NCBI GenBank assembly: GCA_013396915.1 | Contig: VWZL01004332.1 | Span: forward strand, 983,206-1,047,205 | Length of the DNA: 64,000 nt | Direction: 5' to 3' | DNA from: Stercorarius parasiticus | Taxonomy: Eukaryota; Chordata; Aves; Charadriiformes; Stercorariidae | In this document: piece by piece, positions 1 through 11,856 of the stretch | Numbering within the stretch: the first letter of the stretch is position 1 | How the letters are laid out: every line of letters starts with the position of its first letter | Notes under the pieces: generated by a model | The model's database searches: none | Told to the model about the DNA's origin: nothing | Seen by the model: the letters and a program-made list of their open reading frames with translations, nothing else | Translations under genes and position numbers: made by a program

Positions 1-801
1 GGAGAGACCCTCAAACAGCTTTATGGTCTCTCAAGGAACTCGGTTCTAGTATCTAGTGTCTCAGTAAGGCTATGCTAGAATCTCTCTTCATCCCAGAGAG
101 TATCATGATATTTTGAGGAGGCAGTTCTTTAGTATAAGCACGTGTTGATTCAATAGGAATACCTTCTCAAAATCAGTCACTTCACATTTGTTTAGTCATC
201 AGTTACTAACTGCAGAACTGGTGTTTTACTAAATTCAAACTCAATAGAAGTCACAAGGTGATTTTCGTAGCAGTGTTTTACTTCTGTTGATGTAATTGTC
301 TATCATGATCCATACAACTGGTAACAGCATCAACTAGATCCTCTTTTGTCAGTTTTGTGCACTGTTAGCAGCAAAAGTGATTGCATTTCAGTGGGTGAGA
401 GTGTTATCAAACATTGTACATGTACCAGGATTTTAAAAAGTACCTGGAGAGAGTGTGTATGTGAGAGAGTGAGTTAATTGTAAAAACAGAGACGCAACCC
501 CAAACTCTCACTGAAGGAATGAGGGAGGGAACAGTTTTGTTACAGTGACTTGGGACTTGCATGCAAGCTGTGTATAGTTCTAACCTTACTTTTTCTGTTA
601 AGTATTCCATTTATTTTTATACTTTTCTACTGTTTTGCTCTAGCCATTTCATAAACAGCCTACCTAACAACAGTTTGAGCCTGGCTTCCAGCAGGGCTGA
701 CATTCTCATAATTGATATGCCTATGTTGATGAAAAATTTCCCCCACTTGGATTCCAGCAGAACTTGCTGGTTACAGGGAGTGAAGAGCACAGCAGAAAAT
801 C

Positions 802-821
802 ATACATTTTTAAAAATGTAT
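802..821. repeat. 20-bp perfect AT-rich palindrome
   Basis: ATACATTTTT is followed directly by its reverse complement AAAAATGTAT. It is a perfect spacer-less palindrome next to a T9 run, and may be chance in AT-rich intron. Confidence 0.85.
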
Positions 822-2667
822 TTTTTTTTGCTGACTGATGATCATTTTACTAAATATCCCTGTTGCTAGGTCTCTGAGTAATGAAAGCATTCGTTTGAGC
901 TCCAGGGTCTGGAGCACAGCAAGCCAGTGATGCCGCCGTCACTGGGATGCTGGGTGTCTAAGATGTCAGGAAGCAGACTCAAAGCTGTATTAGAATAACC
1001 TAGAATTAATTGTTAAAAGGTCTGTAAACTCTTTGCAAGAAATTGGTCCTTTTCGTCACACGAGTTACTTGTTGATGTGGCCTTTGTGCTAATTTGGTAG
1101 CCAGGAACAAGATTTTCATTCAAACCTCTAATACTCTTTCTGTAAGGTGAACTGAGTCATGTAATGTAGTTAGGAATCTCCCTTGTGATGGGAAGCTTGC
1201 CCGACTCCTAGCGTAAATTTGTGGGGATTGATTAATTCTATTTCCCTCCATTTTTCTAGACATATTTGAGCCTCTCTTAAAGATTTTTTTTTTTTTTTAA
1301 GTACCTTTGAAAATGAAGGTTGAGCTGAACTGAATAGAATATTTGGAAAGCACTGTATGAAAATGAAAGCTGTATGCGTCCTTTTTAAAAAAAACCAGCA
1401 AACCACTAACCACACAAACAGTAGACGTGCTTCAGTTTAAGAATAAAATTGTTTAATTACCTGTTAGAAACTTATTGCACAGGAGTTTTCGTGGCTTTAA
1501 AAAAAAAGTCACGGTGAGTGAGACTTTCTTCAACTTATCCCTTAGAACTACTAAGAAAATGATGTATAATTTATTTCCTGTATAACTGGAAATAGTCATT
1601 ATATTAAGTGTACATAAAAGATTTTAATTTTAAGCTTTATTTCTTCCTGAAATTGTCATTATTTCAAAAGATATTTTTTAAAAAAAAGTTAATTGATGAT
1701 AGTAAATATATCTTCAGAAAAAAATCACTTCACTGCATAAACTAAAAAGATGTGACTATTAACCTGTGAGAGTCCCTGTTACTGTTCAAGTTTCCTTTTG
1801 TGTGACAGAATTTGAATTCTGGCCTCACTAACCAAGGGGATATCTTACCTGTTAATATGAGGTCCAAGCTTACTATGAAATTCTTAAATTTTATGTCTAA
1901 ATTTAGTAAGCAAAACAATTTTTTTCAGAAGTAATAATGAAGCAGACTCCAAGCAAATTCCATACTGATAAAAATCTAAATTTTAATTTATATAATTTTC
2001 AGAAATTCAGTTTTCTCCCTAATTCTTATAAACTGTACTTCAGTAAACTGTACCTGCATATTCATTTCAGCAATTCCCATATGCTTGCTTTTACAAGTAA
2101 ACAGTCAAAACAATGCAGTTTTCATCCTGCTCCAGAGTCTTATTACTGTATCTGGTAGCTTTTATTATTCCAGTGTCCCAGTTGCAGTAGCCTTGCCAAA
2201 CACACTACTGGGTTTAGACCCTGTCTAATGGTATGTTTTTATTACACTTATATTTTTATTTTGTTCTAGCAAAAAAAAAAAAAAATCTTTCCAGCAAGCT
2301 GAAGGCTGTGTAACCGTTTTGGTAATTTGGCGTGTATCCTCCCATGAATGCCTTATTTAGTTAAATGGTGACCTCAGTGCCCATTGGACCATATTATTAT
2401 TCCTGCTGTCAGTCTTGCTTTCAATTTTTGGCTCCTTCCCTGTGTTAGTATTGGCTCCTACAAGACATGAGGAATAACTAAAACATCTGCTGTCACCCCA
2501 GGAGACTGGCCAAGTTTCATCCAGAAGGATGTGTGCTGCTGTTGGTCATCTTTTCGGTACTCACTGCCACAACAGTCAGTGGCAATAGCAGAAAACGCTC
2601 AGAAAGACAGTGGAGGCTCTGAACCAAACTTGCAGACAACAAATGACAAACTCTTATGTATTGAAGT

Positions 2668-2690
2668 GGGGGGGGAGGGGGGCGGGAGGG
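2668..2690 (+). repeat. G-run capable of forming a G-quadruplex
   Basis: Four G-runs of 8, 6, 3 and 3 are separated by single bases (A, C, A). This satisfies the usual G3+N1-7 rule with very short loops. It lies on the sense strand of the intron, so the motif would be present in the pre-mRNA. No function is shown. Confidence 0.75.
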
Positions 2691-2902
2691 AGAGAACCTC
2701 AAAAAAATCCTACCCACAAATCAAGCAAATAGAAATTACAAAATTAAGAAGGATGATGCCTCCCTATCTCCTGAATAAATGGCTTAGATGATAAATCTTG
2801 TCTCTTAGCATGGGTCATGGGTGTATAAGGAGAGCAGGATTAGAAAGGTTTGAGAAAGGTTAGGTTTAGAAAAAGGCAGGTTTAGACTGAAGGTTAGGTT
2901 AG

Positions 2903-3600
2903 TCATAGAATTGTAGAATATCTCAAGTTGGAAGGGACCCATAAGGATCATTGAGTCCAAGTCCCTGCTTCTCACAGGACTACCAAAAACTAAATCATGT
3001 GACTAAAAGCGTCACCCAGAAGCTCCTTGAGCTCTGACAGGCTTGGTGCCATGACCGCTTCCCCGGGGAGCCTGTTCAACTGACTGACCACCCTCTCAGT
3101 GAAGAAACTTTTCCTACTGTCCAATCTGAACTTCCCCTGATGCAGCTTCAGTCCATTCCCTCATGTCCTGTTGCTGGTCACCAGAGAGAGGAGATCAGCA
3201 CCTTCCTTTCCGTTGCCTCCCTTGAGGAAGTTGTAGACTGTAATGGGGTCACCCCTTAGCCTTCTCTTCTGCAAGCTGAACAAACCAAGTGACCTCAACT
3301 GCTCCTCGTAAGTCTAGCCCACGAGGCTTTTTACCATCTTGGTCATCCTGCTCTGAACAACCTCTAATAGTTTGATGCCCTTCTTGTATTGAAGTGCTCA
3401 AAACCGCACACAGTACTTGAGTTGGGGCTGCACCAGTGCAGTGTAGAATGGGACAATCACCTCCCTCAACCGGCTGGCTATACTGCGCTTGATGCACCCT
3501 AGGACACCGTTGGCCCTTTTGGCTGTCAGGGCACACTGTTGACTCATGTTCAAGTTGCCCGCACACTGTTGACTCATGTTCAAGTTGCCATCAACCCCAA
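2903..3600 (-). mobile_element. CR1 non-LTR retrotransposon fragment, degraded, antisense to KCNMA1
   Basis: The 3' end, read on the minus strand, carries the CR1 signature of a final hairpin-like segment (TTGGAAGGGACCCATAAGGA read on +) followed by an ATTCTATGA-type terminus at 2904-2915. The body encodes the C-terminal region of CR1 ORF2 reverse transcriptase. Minus-strand peptides include [31 protein letters not shown] and, in another frame, the remains of the [13 protein letters not shown] block near 3240-3290. Several frameshifts and stops interrupt it, so it is dead. The 5' end is truncated near 3600, which is normal for CR1 insertions. It lacks a poly(A) tail and visible target-site duplications, also normal for CR1. 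Confidence 0.93.
3531..3590 (-). repeat. 30-bp tandem duplication inside the CR1 fragment
   Basis: Two adjacent 30-bp copies, 3531-3560 and 3561-3590, start GCACACTGTTGACTCATGTT and differ only at the last base. On the minus strand they encode a repeated [13 protein letters not shown] peptide of the CR1 reverse transcriptase C-terminal region. The unit is 10 codons long, but the host element is already inactive, so this is most simply a later slippage or repair event. Confidence 0.95.
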
Positions 3601-4234
3601 CCTAGTCAGAGGAACTACTAGCTTTATTTAGTTCTGGACAAAATGGTATCATTGTGAACTTAGTTTCACATGGTGCTTCACAACTTTAACAAGCTCTTTT
3701 TCTAGGTTATGATCCCTACAGAGATGGTAGTATCCAGAGAGATGGCTATTAGCAAAATTCAGGCTCCCTTTTTTCCCCCCCCGCCCTCTTCTGACTGGTA
3801 TTATGTTTAAAAAAGACAGTACAGACTTTCACAGGGTTTGCTTTCATATGCTAACAGCTGCTATAGGTGATCGTAATGGGAGATGTGCCCAGGACCTTTC
3901 TGGTGGGAGCAGAATTCTGAGCAGCGGGAGAGTGAGGTCCCAGTGGTTCTTTCCCCCTTTCTATTTGAATTGTATATGTTTTCATAAATGTGTTGAGAGA
4001 CAAGAGGGAAACTGCATTTAGCACCATACCTGCAAAGATGTTGCTGGAGATCATAGAGCAGGAGAATTAATGAGGTGGTGTGTACTTAAATAGCAGCTCA
4101 CAAAGATGACTTTCTGACCTGGAGAAGCATTAAAGATTTGTAGGTTTGTTGGTGTATGTGATGGACAAAGCTAATTGCTTTAGAAAAAAAGCTGATAGAA
4201 AGGAAAATAGTTCAATTACTGATTTGCTGGGTGG

Positions 4235-4352
4235 TTTTTTGTTTTTTTTTTTTTTTTNNNNNNNNNNNNNNNNNNNNNNTGGGTTGGTTTTTTGGGGTGT
4301 TTTTTTTTTTTTTTTTTTTTTTTTTGTTGTTGTTGTTGTTTTTTTTTTTTCC
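4235..4352 (+). repeat. T/G-rich low-complexity tract containing an assembly gap
   Basis: Long T runs are interspersed with GGG and GTT units, including five GTT repeats near 4326-4340. A run of 22 Ns at 4258-4279 sits inside it. The gap almost certainly reflects sequencing or assembly difficulty in the homopolymer, so the true tract length is unknown. Confidence 0.95.
4258..4279. other. Assembly gap (22 N)
   Basis: An unresolved run of N lies between T-rich flanks. Its stated length may be a placeholder. Confidence 0.99.
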
Positions 4353-7300
4353 TCACTAGCCTCTGTTTTGGAGAATTGCTTGGAACTTTGTGCAAAATGC
4401 TCTTTGCTTTATAAAAATGAAGTAGAGTTTGGAAAGTTTAGTTTATAGCTTTCTATTATTTACGTGGTTATCTGCATGAGGAGAAATCAGTACAGGAAAA
4501 GATTTCTGTGGAACTGAGTGATTCCAACTTAAATTCATATAGGAATAGTGGTTGGTTTTTAGAGGAAATAAAATTGTTTTATAATTTTTTAATCATGGAA
4601 AAAAAAAGAAAACTGAATTAAGGTAACATATATTTTCATTTGAATTTTTACAGCTCTTTCTGTTGATCCAATCAATAACAAGGAGACTTTATTTCCATAG
4701 AGTGCCCTTTAAAATAGATTTGAAGTCAAGTTTTATTAAAACAACACAGTAGAAGAATCTGATATATGACTTAGTCTTAAGGAAGAAGCTTCCATCTTCA
4801 CAGGAAGTTAATTTTATTCAGTAGAAATCTTTTGCAACCTAGGGTGAGGACCACTAGATCTCTTTAGTAAAACAAGGCAGTAATGGTTGTCAGTAGGGGC
4901 ATCATCAGTAATTGAAAGTAAAACTACTTAAGTATTACATATCATTTTTAATATATTGAGCACTTTACAAGCATTAGTAAAACCAACCACTTGAATTACT
5001 GACAGTGACAGTGGGGATTTAGAGAGTGACCAGAAAGATAAATATCCTTGAATACTCTTCTTAGAGCTGTGTATCTGCAGACAAAATGGAATCATGTTAC
5101 ATATGACTTCTGCCTTTGTAAACTGTAAATCCCATTTCCCTTGCTAAACTAGTTTGTGAGGATAAAAGTCATACTTTTAAGCTAGAAAATAAAGCTGGTC
5201 TTAGAGTTCATGCCTTTTTTTTTTTTCTGATTTCCATGAGCTGAATCTGAAACACAGACATATATTTATTTCCTAAATGCGTCATCTAGTTATATGTATC
5301 ACTTCAGTGTCTTGTTACCGAATAAACTAGAGTCGGATATTTGGAACACGTGAAAAACTGATGTATGATCATTACTTTTTTTTTTCTTTACTAGGACTTA
5401 ATTAAGCACTTTTTTCTTTTAAGAAGTCGTAAAGGTACATTTTTTTAACTTCATGTAATATTTGGATGGGATTGTCAATGAATCTCATTCACAGATAAAT
5501 TACAGGGGGCATCTGTATCTTGGGCAGCTGTGTGAGATAATTATGCAGCACTGTAAATGGAGAAAGACTAAAGCTTCAAGCTGATGAGTAGGTTCTGTAA
5601 AACACAGCTTGTGAATAGCATAGTGACACCCTGCTTTGATGAGCTGTTTTATCTTTATCCTGCTGCAAACTCTTTTATCAGAATAATTTATATACAATTT
5701 AAAAGAAAAAACTGGACTCCTAGGCTCTGTAATAAAGTTATCATATTATCAGAAAATTGCAAGATATAAACAGAGGGCACGATTGATTTCCACCTCTTTT
5801 AAAGACTGAAATTTTCTGCAGTAGCATTAACTCTATTACTCATCATTGTCAACTTCTGCTCCCTTGAAGGTTAAGCAAATTAAAACTCAATACTCTGATG
5901 CTTTTAAAATTGTTGTCCTTTAATTTCTTTCTTACTATTATTTAATTTTGGAAAAAGAGATATAAGTGTAAATTGACCTGTCTTCTCACCTCTGTTCATT
6001 ATCTTTCCTGATCAGTGGACAATAACTGCTTGCAGTTTCATGCATACTTTGTAGACAGAGTGAGTGTTCAGAGGTAACATGTTTTTGTGACATATGCAGT
6101 GTTTGCCGGTTTGATAAATCTTGAAGCCAAAACCTGCAGACTCATGAGACAGAACAATGTCTGCCTTTAAGCACCTCACCTGCCCTCTGCTACTAATGCA
6201 GCTCTGCCAGAGCTGCTTCTAATAATTTAGGCCTCTGAGCAACTTCAAAGAGTTCTCGTTTAGAAAATGACCTGTCAGAGTAGGAGCTTCATCTACAAGT
6301 TTTGGTACACAGATTCAGTCCTGCCATGAGCAAGAAGACTAAGCTATTACTCTTTATGTTATGAGAGCCAAGAATGGACACCATGTATCTTTATTTTCCA
6401 GTAGTCCAACTTCTGAGTGCTTACAAAGGCTCTGTTCAATGTCATGGTCATGCATCAATTCCTAGCAGTGCATCACCAGTACACTCACAAAGGAGAAGAT
6501 GATCTCCATGCCAGTTAATGTTATTCATTGTTTAAAGTGATGAGGTTAAGAAAGTCAAACAAAAATTTAGCTTTCCTCCCTTCTCTGCCTTAAATTTCAG
6601 ACAGTATCTATGAATTTGCAGCAACTGTGTATGTTTTTTTGCATCATAAATGTACCAGCTGCTGGATTTGTAATCTACAAGTACTGACTTTGGATAATTT
6701 GGATGCTGATATTTTGTGTCTGGGAAGTTAACAAAAGTAATGTATGTTACCTAAAATAAATTTATCTATAAAGATTTTTTGTTCTTTTAGCTTTAAAAGC
6801 TTTTGTCAACTTAATCATTTATGCAAGGCAGTCATGAGATTCAGATTAAACAAAATTGTTTCCATAGCAATGGGTAATGTATGAGGTCACAGCTCCTTGA
6901 TTAAATAATAGCACTTGTACATTCCTTGCAATGTGAAATAACTGGTCCTTTAGGGGGAAATGTTTAGTTTAATAGAATTATTTCAAAGTAATCATTAAAA
7001 TTGTCACTTTAGAACTAAATCTGCGTTTTCAATATCTTTGAAGATTCTAGCTGTGTATCTTTCCTTCAGATTCCTGCATATTTGTGTGCTTTCTCACTCT
7101 GATAACGTTCTCCCAGTCTGAAAGCTGCATTACACCCTGTAATCTCAGAGATGAGAAGTGTTGTGGGCTATTAAATATTTTTAATTACTTATTGGCTGAC
7201 CTTCTGCTCTTCCAATATTTGTGCTGCCCACTGGAACTTAATTTCCTGTGTCAGTAAAGGCTTTAATATGGCTTTATATCGTACAGAAAGCTGCCTTTAA

Positions 7301-10021
7301 TTCATTGGGCTTTCCTTTATAATTTTAATACAATAAGCATAAATATTATATACTACTCCTGAAACAAAAAAGGCCTTAGAGATGACTGGTTTGTCCAGCT
7401 TGGCAGATAATAGAATGATTCTCTGGCATTCCTCAAATCATCACCGATCCATGTGTTTTATGATATTACCAAGTAGTTATATTTGTGGGTCAGTTATTTT
7501 TGTCCTACTGCCTCCCTCCTTCAACTTTCATCCTGTTACCTCTAAAACCCTTTGAAAAATCATCAATCTCTTTGTAAAAATGTAGACATAAATAAATTCT
7601 GTTTGACAGGCTCAGCATTGAGGAAGGTTGCCTGTAATCCCAGACAATATTAATAATTTGCTATTTCACATAAAATAGAAACCACAAGTCCATTCCTCCC
7701 ATGTGAAAATGTTTGATTTGAATCAAATGAAGTCCTAAAATTCCTGTCACCAATTTTCTAGGGAGTTCTGTTGTTCAAGGAAGCAAGTAGTTATATATCT
7801 TTTAGTGAAATAAACCTTTTACTATTGCAACCTTTTAATGACCTACCTTAATATTGAATATTCCTGGCAGAGAATAGTTTTTTCAGCAGTTTTCTTATTT
7901 CAGCTTTTACCACATTATTTTGTAAAAGGTACTCTCATAATTTAGATCATATAAATAATAAAAGATTTACTAGTAATTCTTGTCTTAAAGGAGGGCAAAA
8001 TCAAATGTGTTATTTTTCAGTGTATTTTTCATCCTTTCACAGTAGTAAAAAAAGTGCCAAGAGATGGTGATTGAAGAACTTGAATTGGAGTTGGTTATTG
8101 CTTAATGTTAACAACAACAAAATTATAAGCAATCAGCTAAAGTACTTCCTGTAATCAAGATAAACAAGTTAGGTAATTTCCCCACTGTTTATTACTTTTT
8201 TCTCATTTTTAAAACCCTTTTCTCACATTCATGAAGTACTTTGAGACTTGTGGATTGCAATGAATCATATAGTGTCACAAACATGAGTGAAGTTTGAAGA
8301 CAGTAAGTGAAATGTGGTTTTCATTGCTTATAGTAAGGGGTTTTTTTTTTTAAGTTATTGATATTTAAAATGTTTTATCTATGGCAAAGAAATTTCTCCT
8401 GGATTAATCAGTCAATAGTATATAGATAATTTGACAGTGTTCATTTCATGGTAATATCTGTACCAATTTTCTTTTTCAATTGTATACTTTCCTTGGTTTG
8501 CCTGCTATTAGGTGGGAGGAAACAAAATGGGAGAAAAATGCATGCACCTTTCTACTCTTCTCTATGCTTTTCCATTAAGGATCCTTTCTGCGGTTTTGAT
8601 ACTGCTTCATATATTTTTACAAGTTTAGTTTCCAGCATATTTAAGGTTAGTGATCTGGTGTGGCTACTCTGAAGTTCTTTTTAAAATACATTTTGAAAGA
8701 ATGGTCTTGGTATAGTCAGAATAGTGCTTGATGTTATGAATGCAGAACAGACAGTTAAAGACTAATATTCTGTCTTGCATAGTAATTGTCTAATCTGCCT
8801 AAGGTACCTATTTCTACAGTATGTAGGGACCAAAGAATAATATGTCTCCTTTGATTTAAACTTAGTGTCCCCACTAACAAAATGAAGTGCTTGTTTTGCC
8901 TTTTGTATGCTACTTTATAATTGAAGAGAGGGTTTAGGAAATATTTTAAGGCAACAATAATTCGATCTTCATAAAGGAAATGAGTAAGAAATACTCTGTT
9001 GACTATAGAAAAGGAAAATAAATTTATGGATATGGGTTAGATGTTAGTTTGAAAATTTGCGAAATATTTTTAGTGTATACTCCTAACGTGTACATCACTG
9101 ACTTTGCTGCTTTTATTTATTTATTTGTATATTGCAGGTAGTAATTTAACTTGTTATGCAGCTTTATGACAAGTTCACTAGTTATTTATTTCTATAAATG
9201 TGCTTTGTTATAAAATCAGAAGTAAAAAAGGAAAACTTAATGTTTTATTTTTACAAATAAATATGAATGAAATTATTCACACAAACTTCTGAAATTATAG
9301 TCAAAGCTTATGTAGCATTGCCATAAACCATCGCTAGCTTGAATCAACAATTATAAGCTTTTTAAAAACACCCAGTTTGTCCATTTGAATGCATGAAAGT
9401 TTGTAATGACTTTGTTTTTATCACAGACTTCTAGTTGCGAGAATCATACTCTCCTTCTGCCAATCTCATTGTGTGATTTTTTTTTTTAAATTGTTTTTAG
9501 GTGGTCATATTGTGCAATCCTTATGTGTTCCTCCTCTGTTTACTCTTCCATAACATCAGTGGGCAGTGGTTTTATCATCTAGTTTTACTTTCCTGGTATC
9601 ATTATTAAAACTACTGTTTTTCATTCCACTATAGTGTCTGGAGTTCTTCGTTGCTTCCCTTTTACACTTCTGTCTTATATGTTTAACTGTCTTCTACAAC
9701 TAGTCTAACAATCTTTACCAGTATGTTTTTAGTGTCTCTTATTGTATGATTCCCTGCACTGTGCCTGCATCATTTGCCATTTGTGTAATACCAAAACACT
9801 TAAAATCACGAATATATTTATCTTGATAAGATCCCCATGCAACAGAAACTGCCATTACTCTTGGTCTATAGCTGTGGGGTGAAGACATGAAGAGACTAGA
9901 TAAAGTGGCTGAGGACTTAAAAAATTTGGTGGAGAACAGGGACTTCAGCATGTTTCCCAATTCATAGGCCGATAAGGAAATCACTCAGCCAGCTTTCCAG
10001 CTATTCAGAAATACTGTTATG

Positions 10022-10060
10022 CGTCAGTGGAGGTGTTACATCATAACACCTCCATTAACG
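10022..10060. repeat. Long imperfect hairpin (17-position stem, 5-nt loop)
   Basis: The arm TGGAGGTGTTA (10028-10038) is perfectly complementary to TAACACCTCCA (10044-10054) around the loop CATCA. Pairing continues outward to 10022/10060 with one mismatch and one G.T wobble. This is far stronger than the surrounding AT-rich sequence would be expected to give. Possible readings are a MITE remnant, a structured intronic RNA or chance. Confidence 0.9.
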
Positions 10061-11819
10061 TGTAGAAATTTTTAAACTTTGAACTCAATCTTTTTTGTAT
10101 TTTCTCCAGATTTGAGATAACGTAGGTGTCTACTGTTTCATATTCTTAATTGAGAACCATACCAAGGAACCCTTCATTTGACAGACTGTTATGCTGTTTG
10201 TGGGATCATGGCTGGGACACTGTGTTTTCCTAACCTAGTTGCCCTTGCCTCTCAGGCCAAGGTTTTAGAATTAATTCCTCTACTGCAACAGTTTTCGTCA
10301 GTCAGAACAATGACATGAAAGTGGGATTTTATACAAGAAACCCATACTGGAAATATGAAGGGCACAGAAAAGAAATCTGTGAGGATTACTGGAGGTATGC
10401 ACAAATGCAACAGAGAAGCTGGTCGCTCGAAAAAGAAAAATGTATTTGGTCTTGCATCCTAGACTTTTCAGAGTGAAGGTTTGTTGTTTTTTTTTTTTTG
10501 TCAGCACAGAGAAGTAAGGTTCTGGTTGTAAGTAAGGCATGGCAAGGAGCTTCTCAGAATTTCTGCAGGAATGCAGAAAACAAGAAGAATAGTTGTCTCA
10601 CAGGAGTTTACCATCTTGGTCTTAAAATGCTAAGAAAAGTTTTGGAATCTACTTTGGACTTAATTTTTCTTAACCTGCCAAATTTGCAAACACCAAATTA
10701 CATAGTTTGTGAATATTTTATGAGAGAAAAATGCTTGGCTGTCTCATCAGCCATGTTTTCCACATATCATTCTGTTTCCTTTTATTCAGTGAAAGGAATA
10801 ATGTTTTTCTAGGTATCAATAATTAATCCTTTGAAACTAGCCAAACCATAGCTACAGTATGATAACTGACATCAATGTAACCTAATATTTACTAACAACT
10901 TAATATTCAAAGAAATGCTGTGGATAGTCCTATTTATAGGGAGTACCTCTTAGTTCACATTTAGTTACTTTAGCTTTGCTTTCTGTTTCCTACAAGGTTA
11001 ACTCTATTCAAAGAGGTTTGCAGGTCTCCATACAGCTATGTATTTCTCACATTCCCATCTGCTTTGTTTATTAATGTTCCAGTGAAATCCTGTGTTTGCT
11101 AAACTGGAGTAGAACAGGTGAACTGCTTCAGGTTTTTTAGTTTGCTTGTTGTTAGCACTTGATGAACTGGTACTTAGTACTATTAAGATGAAGGCTACAG
11201 GTGGTAACAATGTCTGAAGGAGAACATCTGCCATCGCAATGTATTCAGTTAGGTACCTGATGTCTTGACACACACAGTACATTACCCAGCTGCTGAGAAT
11301 GCAGCATAATATTATGGTTTTATATAAATTTAACACCCTTGTTCAGAGTTATCAAAATGGTGTGAGAATATATCTAAGGGCATGTAATTGAATTACTGGT
11401 AGAAATCTAATAATTTTAAACTCAGTGTTTTAGAGGTCTGCCTAACAGCAAGGAGAAATAGCTTTATATGCAAAATTATTCCTCTTCATATAGCATCTGT
11501 TGGTGGCTTTGGGGAAACAGATGAGTGAAAAGGAAAGAAACTTAAAAACAGATTTCCAAAGTCTAAGAGTGGCCAGTATGACAGTGTTGTTGATCTGATA
11601 TAAAACACTTCTTAAAATGCAGCCTCTAGGAATGCAATGCTGTTAATTGAGGGGCAGTTAATAGAGATAAAATTGCAAGTTGCTGGCATCGTTATCTAAA
11701 GCAGCCCTTCCCTAATTTCCCCAAACTATATTTTACTCCTGCGTACTTCAAACCAGGTGCGACTGCCCCTCTGGCAGGCCCTTTCTCATCTTGTGTTCTC
11801 TAGGATGGAATTCCCAGGC

Positions 11820-11856
11820 CAGTAACACCAATGGGCTTCCACCATTGGTGTCACTG
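11820..11856. repeat. Imperfect hairpin (10-bp perfect core, extended to 15 positions)
   Basis: ACACCAATGG (11825-11834) pairs with CCATTGGTGT (11842-11851) around a 7-nt loop. After one A/C mismatch, four more pairs extend the stem outward to 11820/11856. It contains CCAAT/ATTGG boxes in both arms. Confidence 0.88.

Noticed and set aside
10022..10060. The hairpin as a microRNA precursor or an intrinsic terminator
   Set aside because: The stem is shorter and the loop smaller than typical microRNA precursors, and bacterial-type terminators do not apply in a vertebrate intron.
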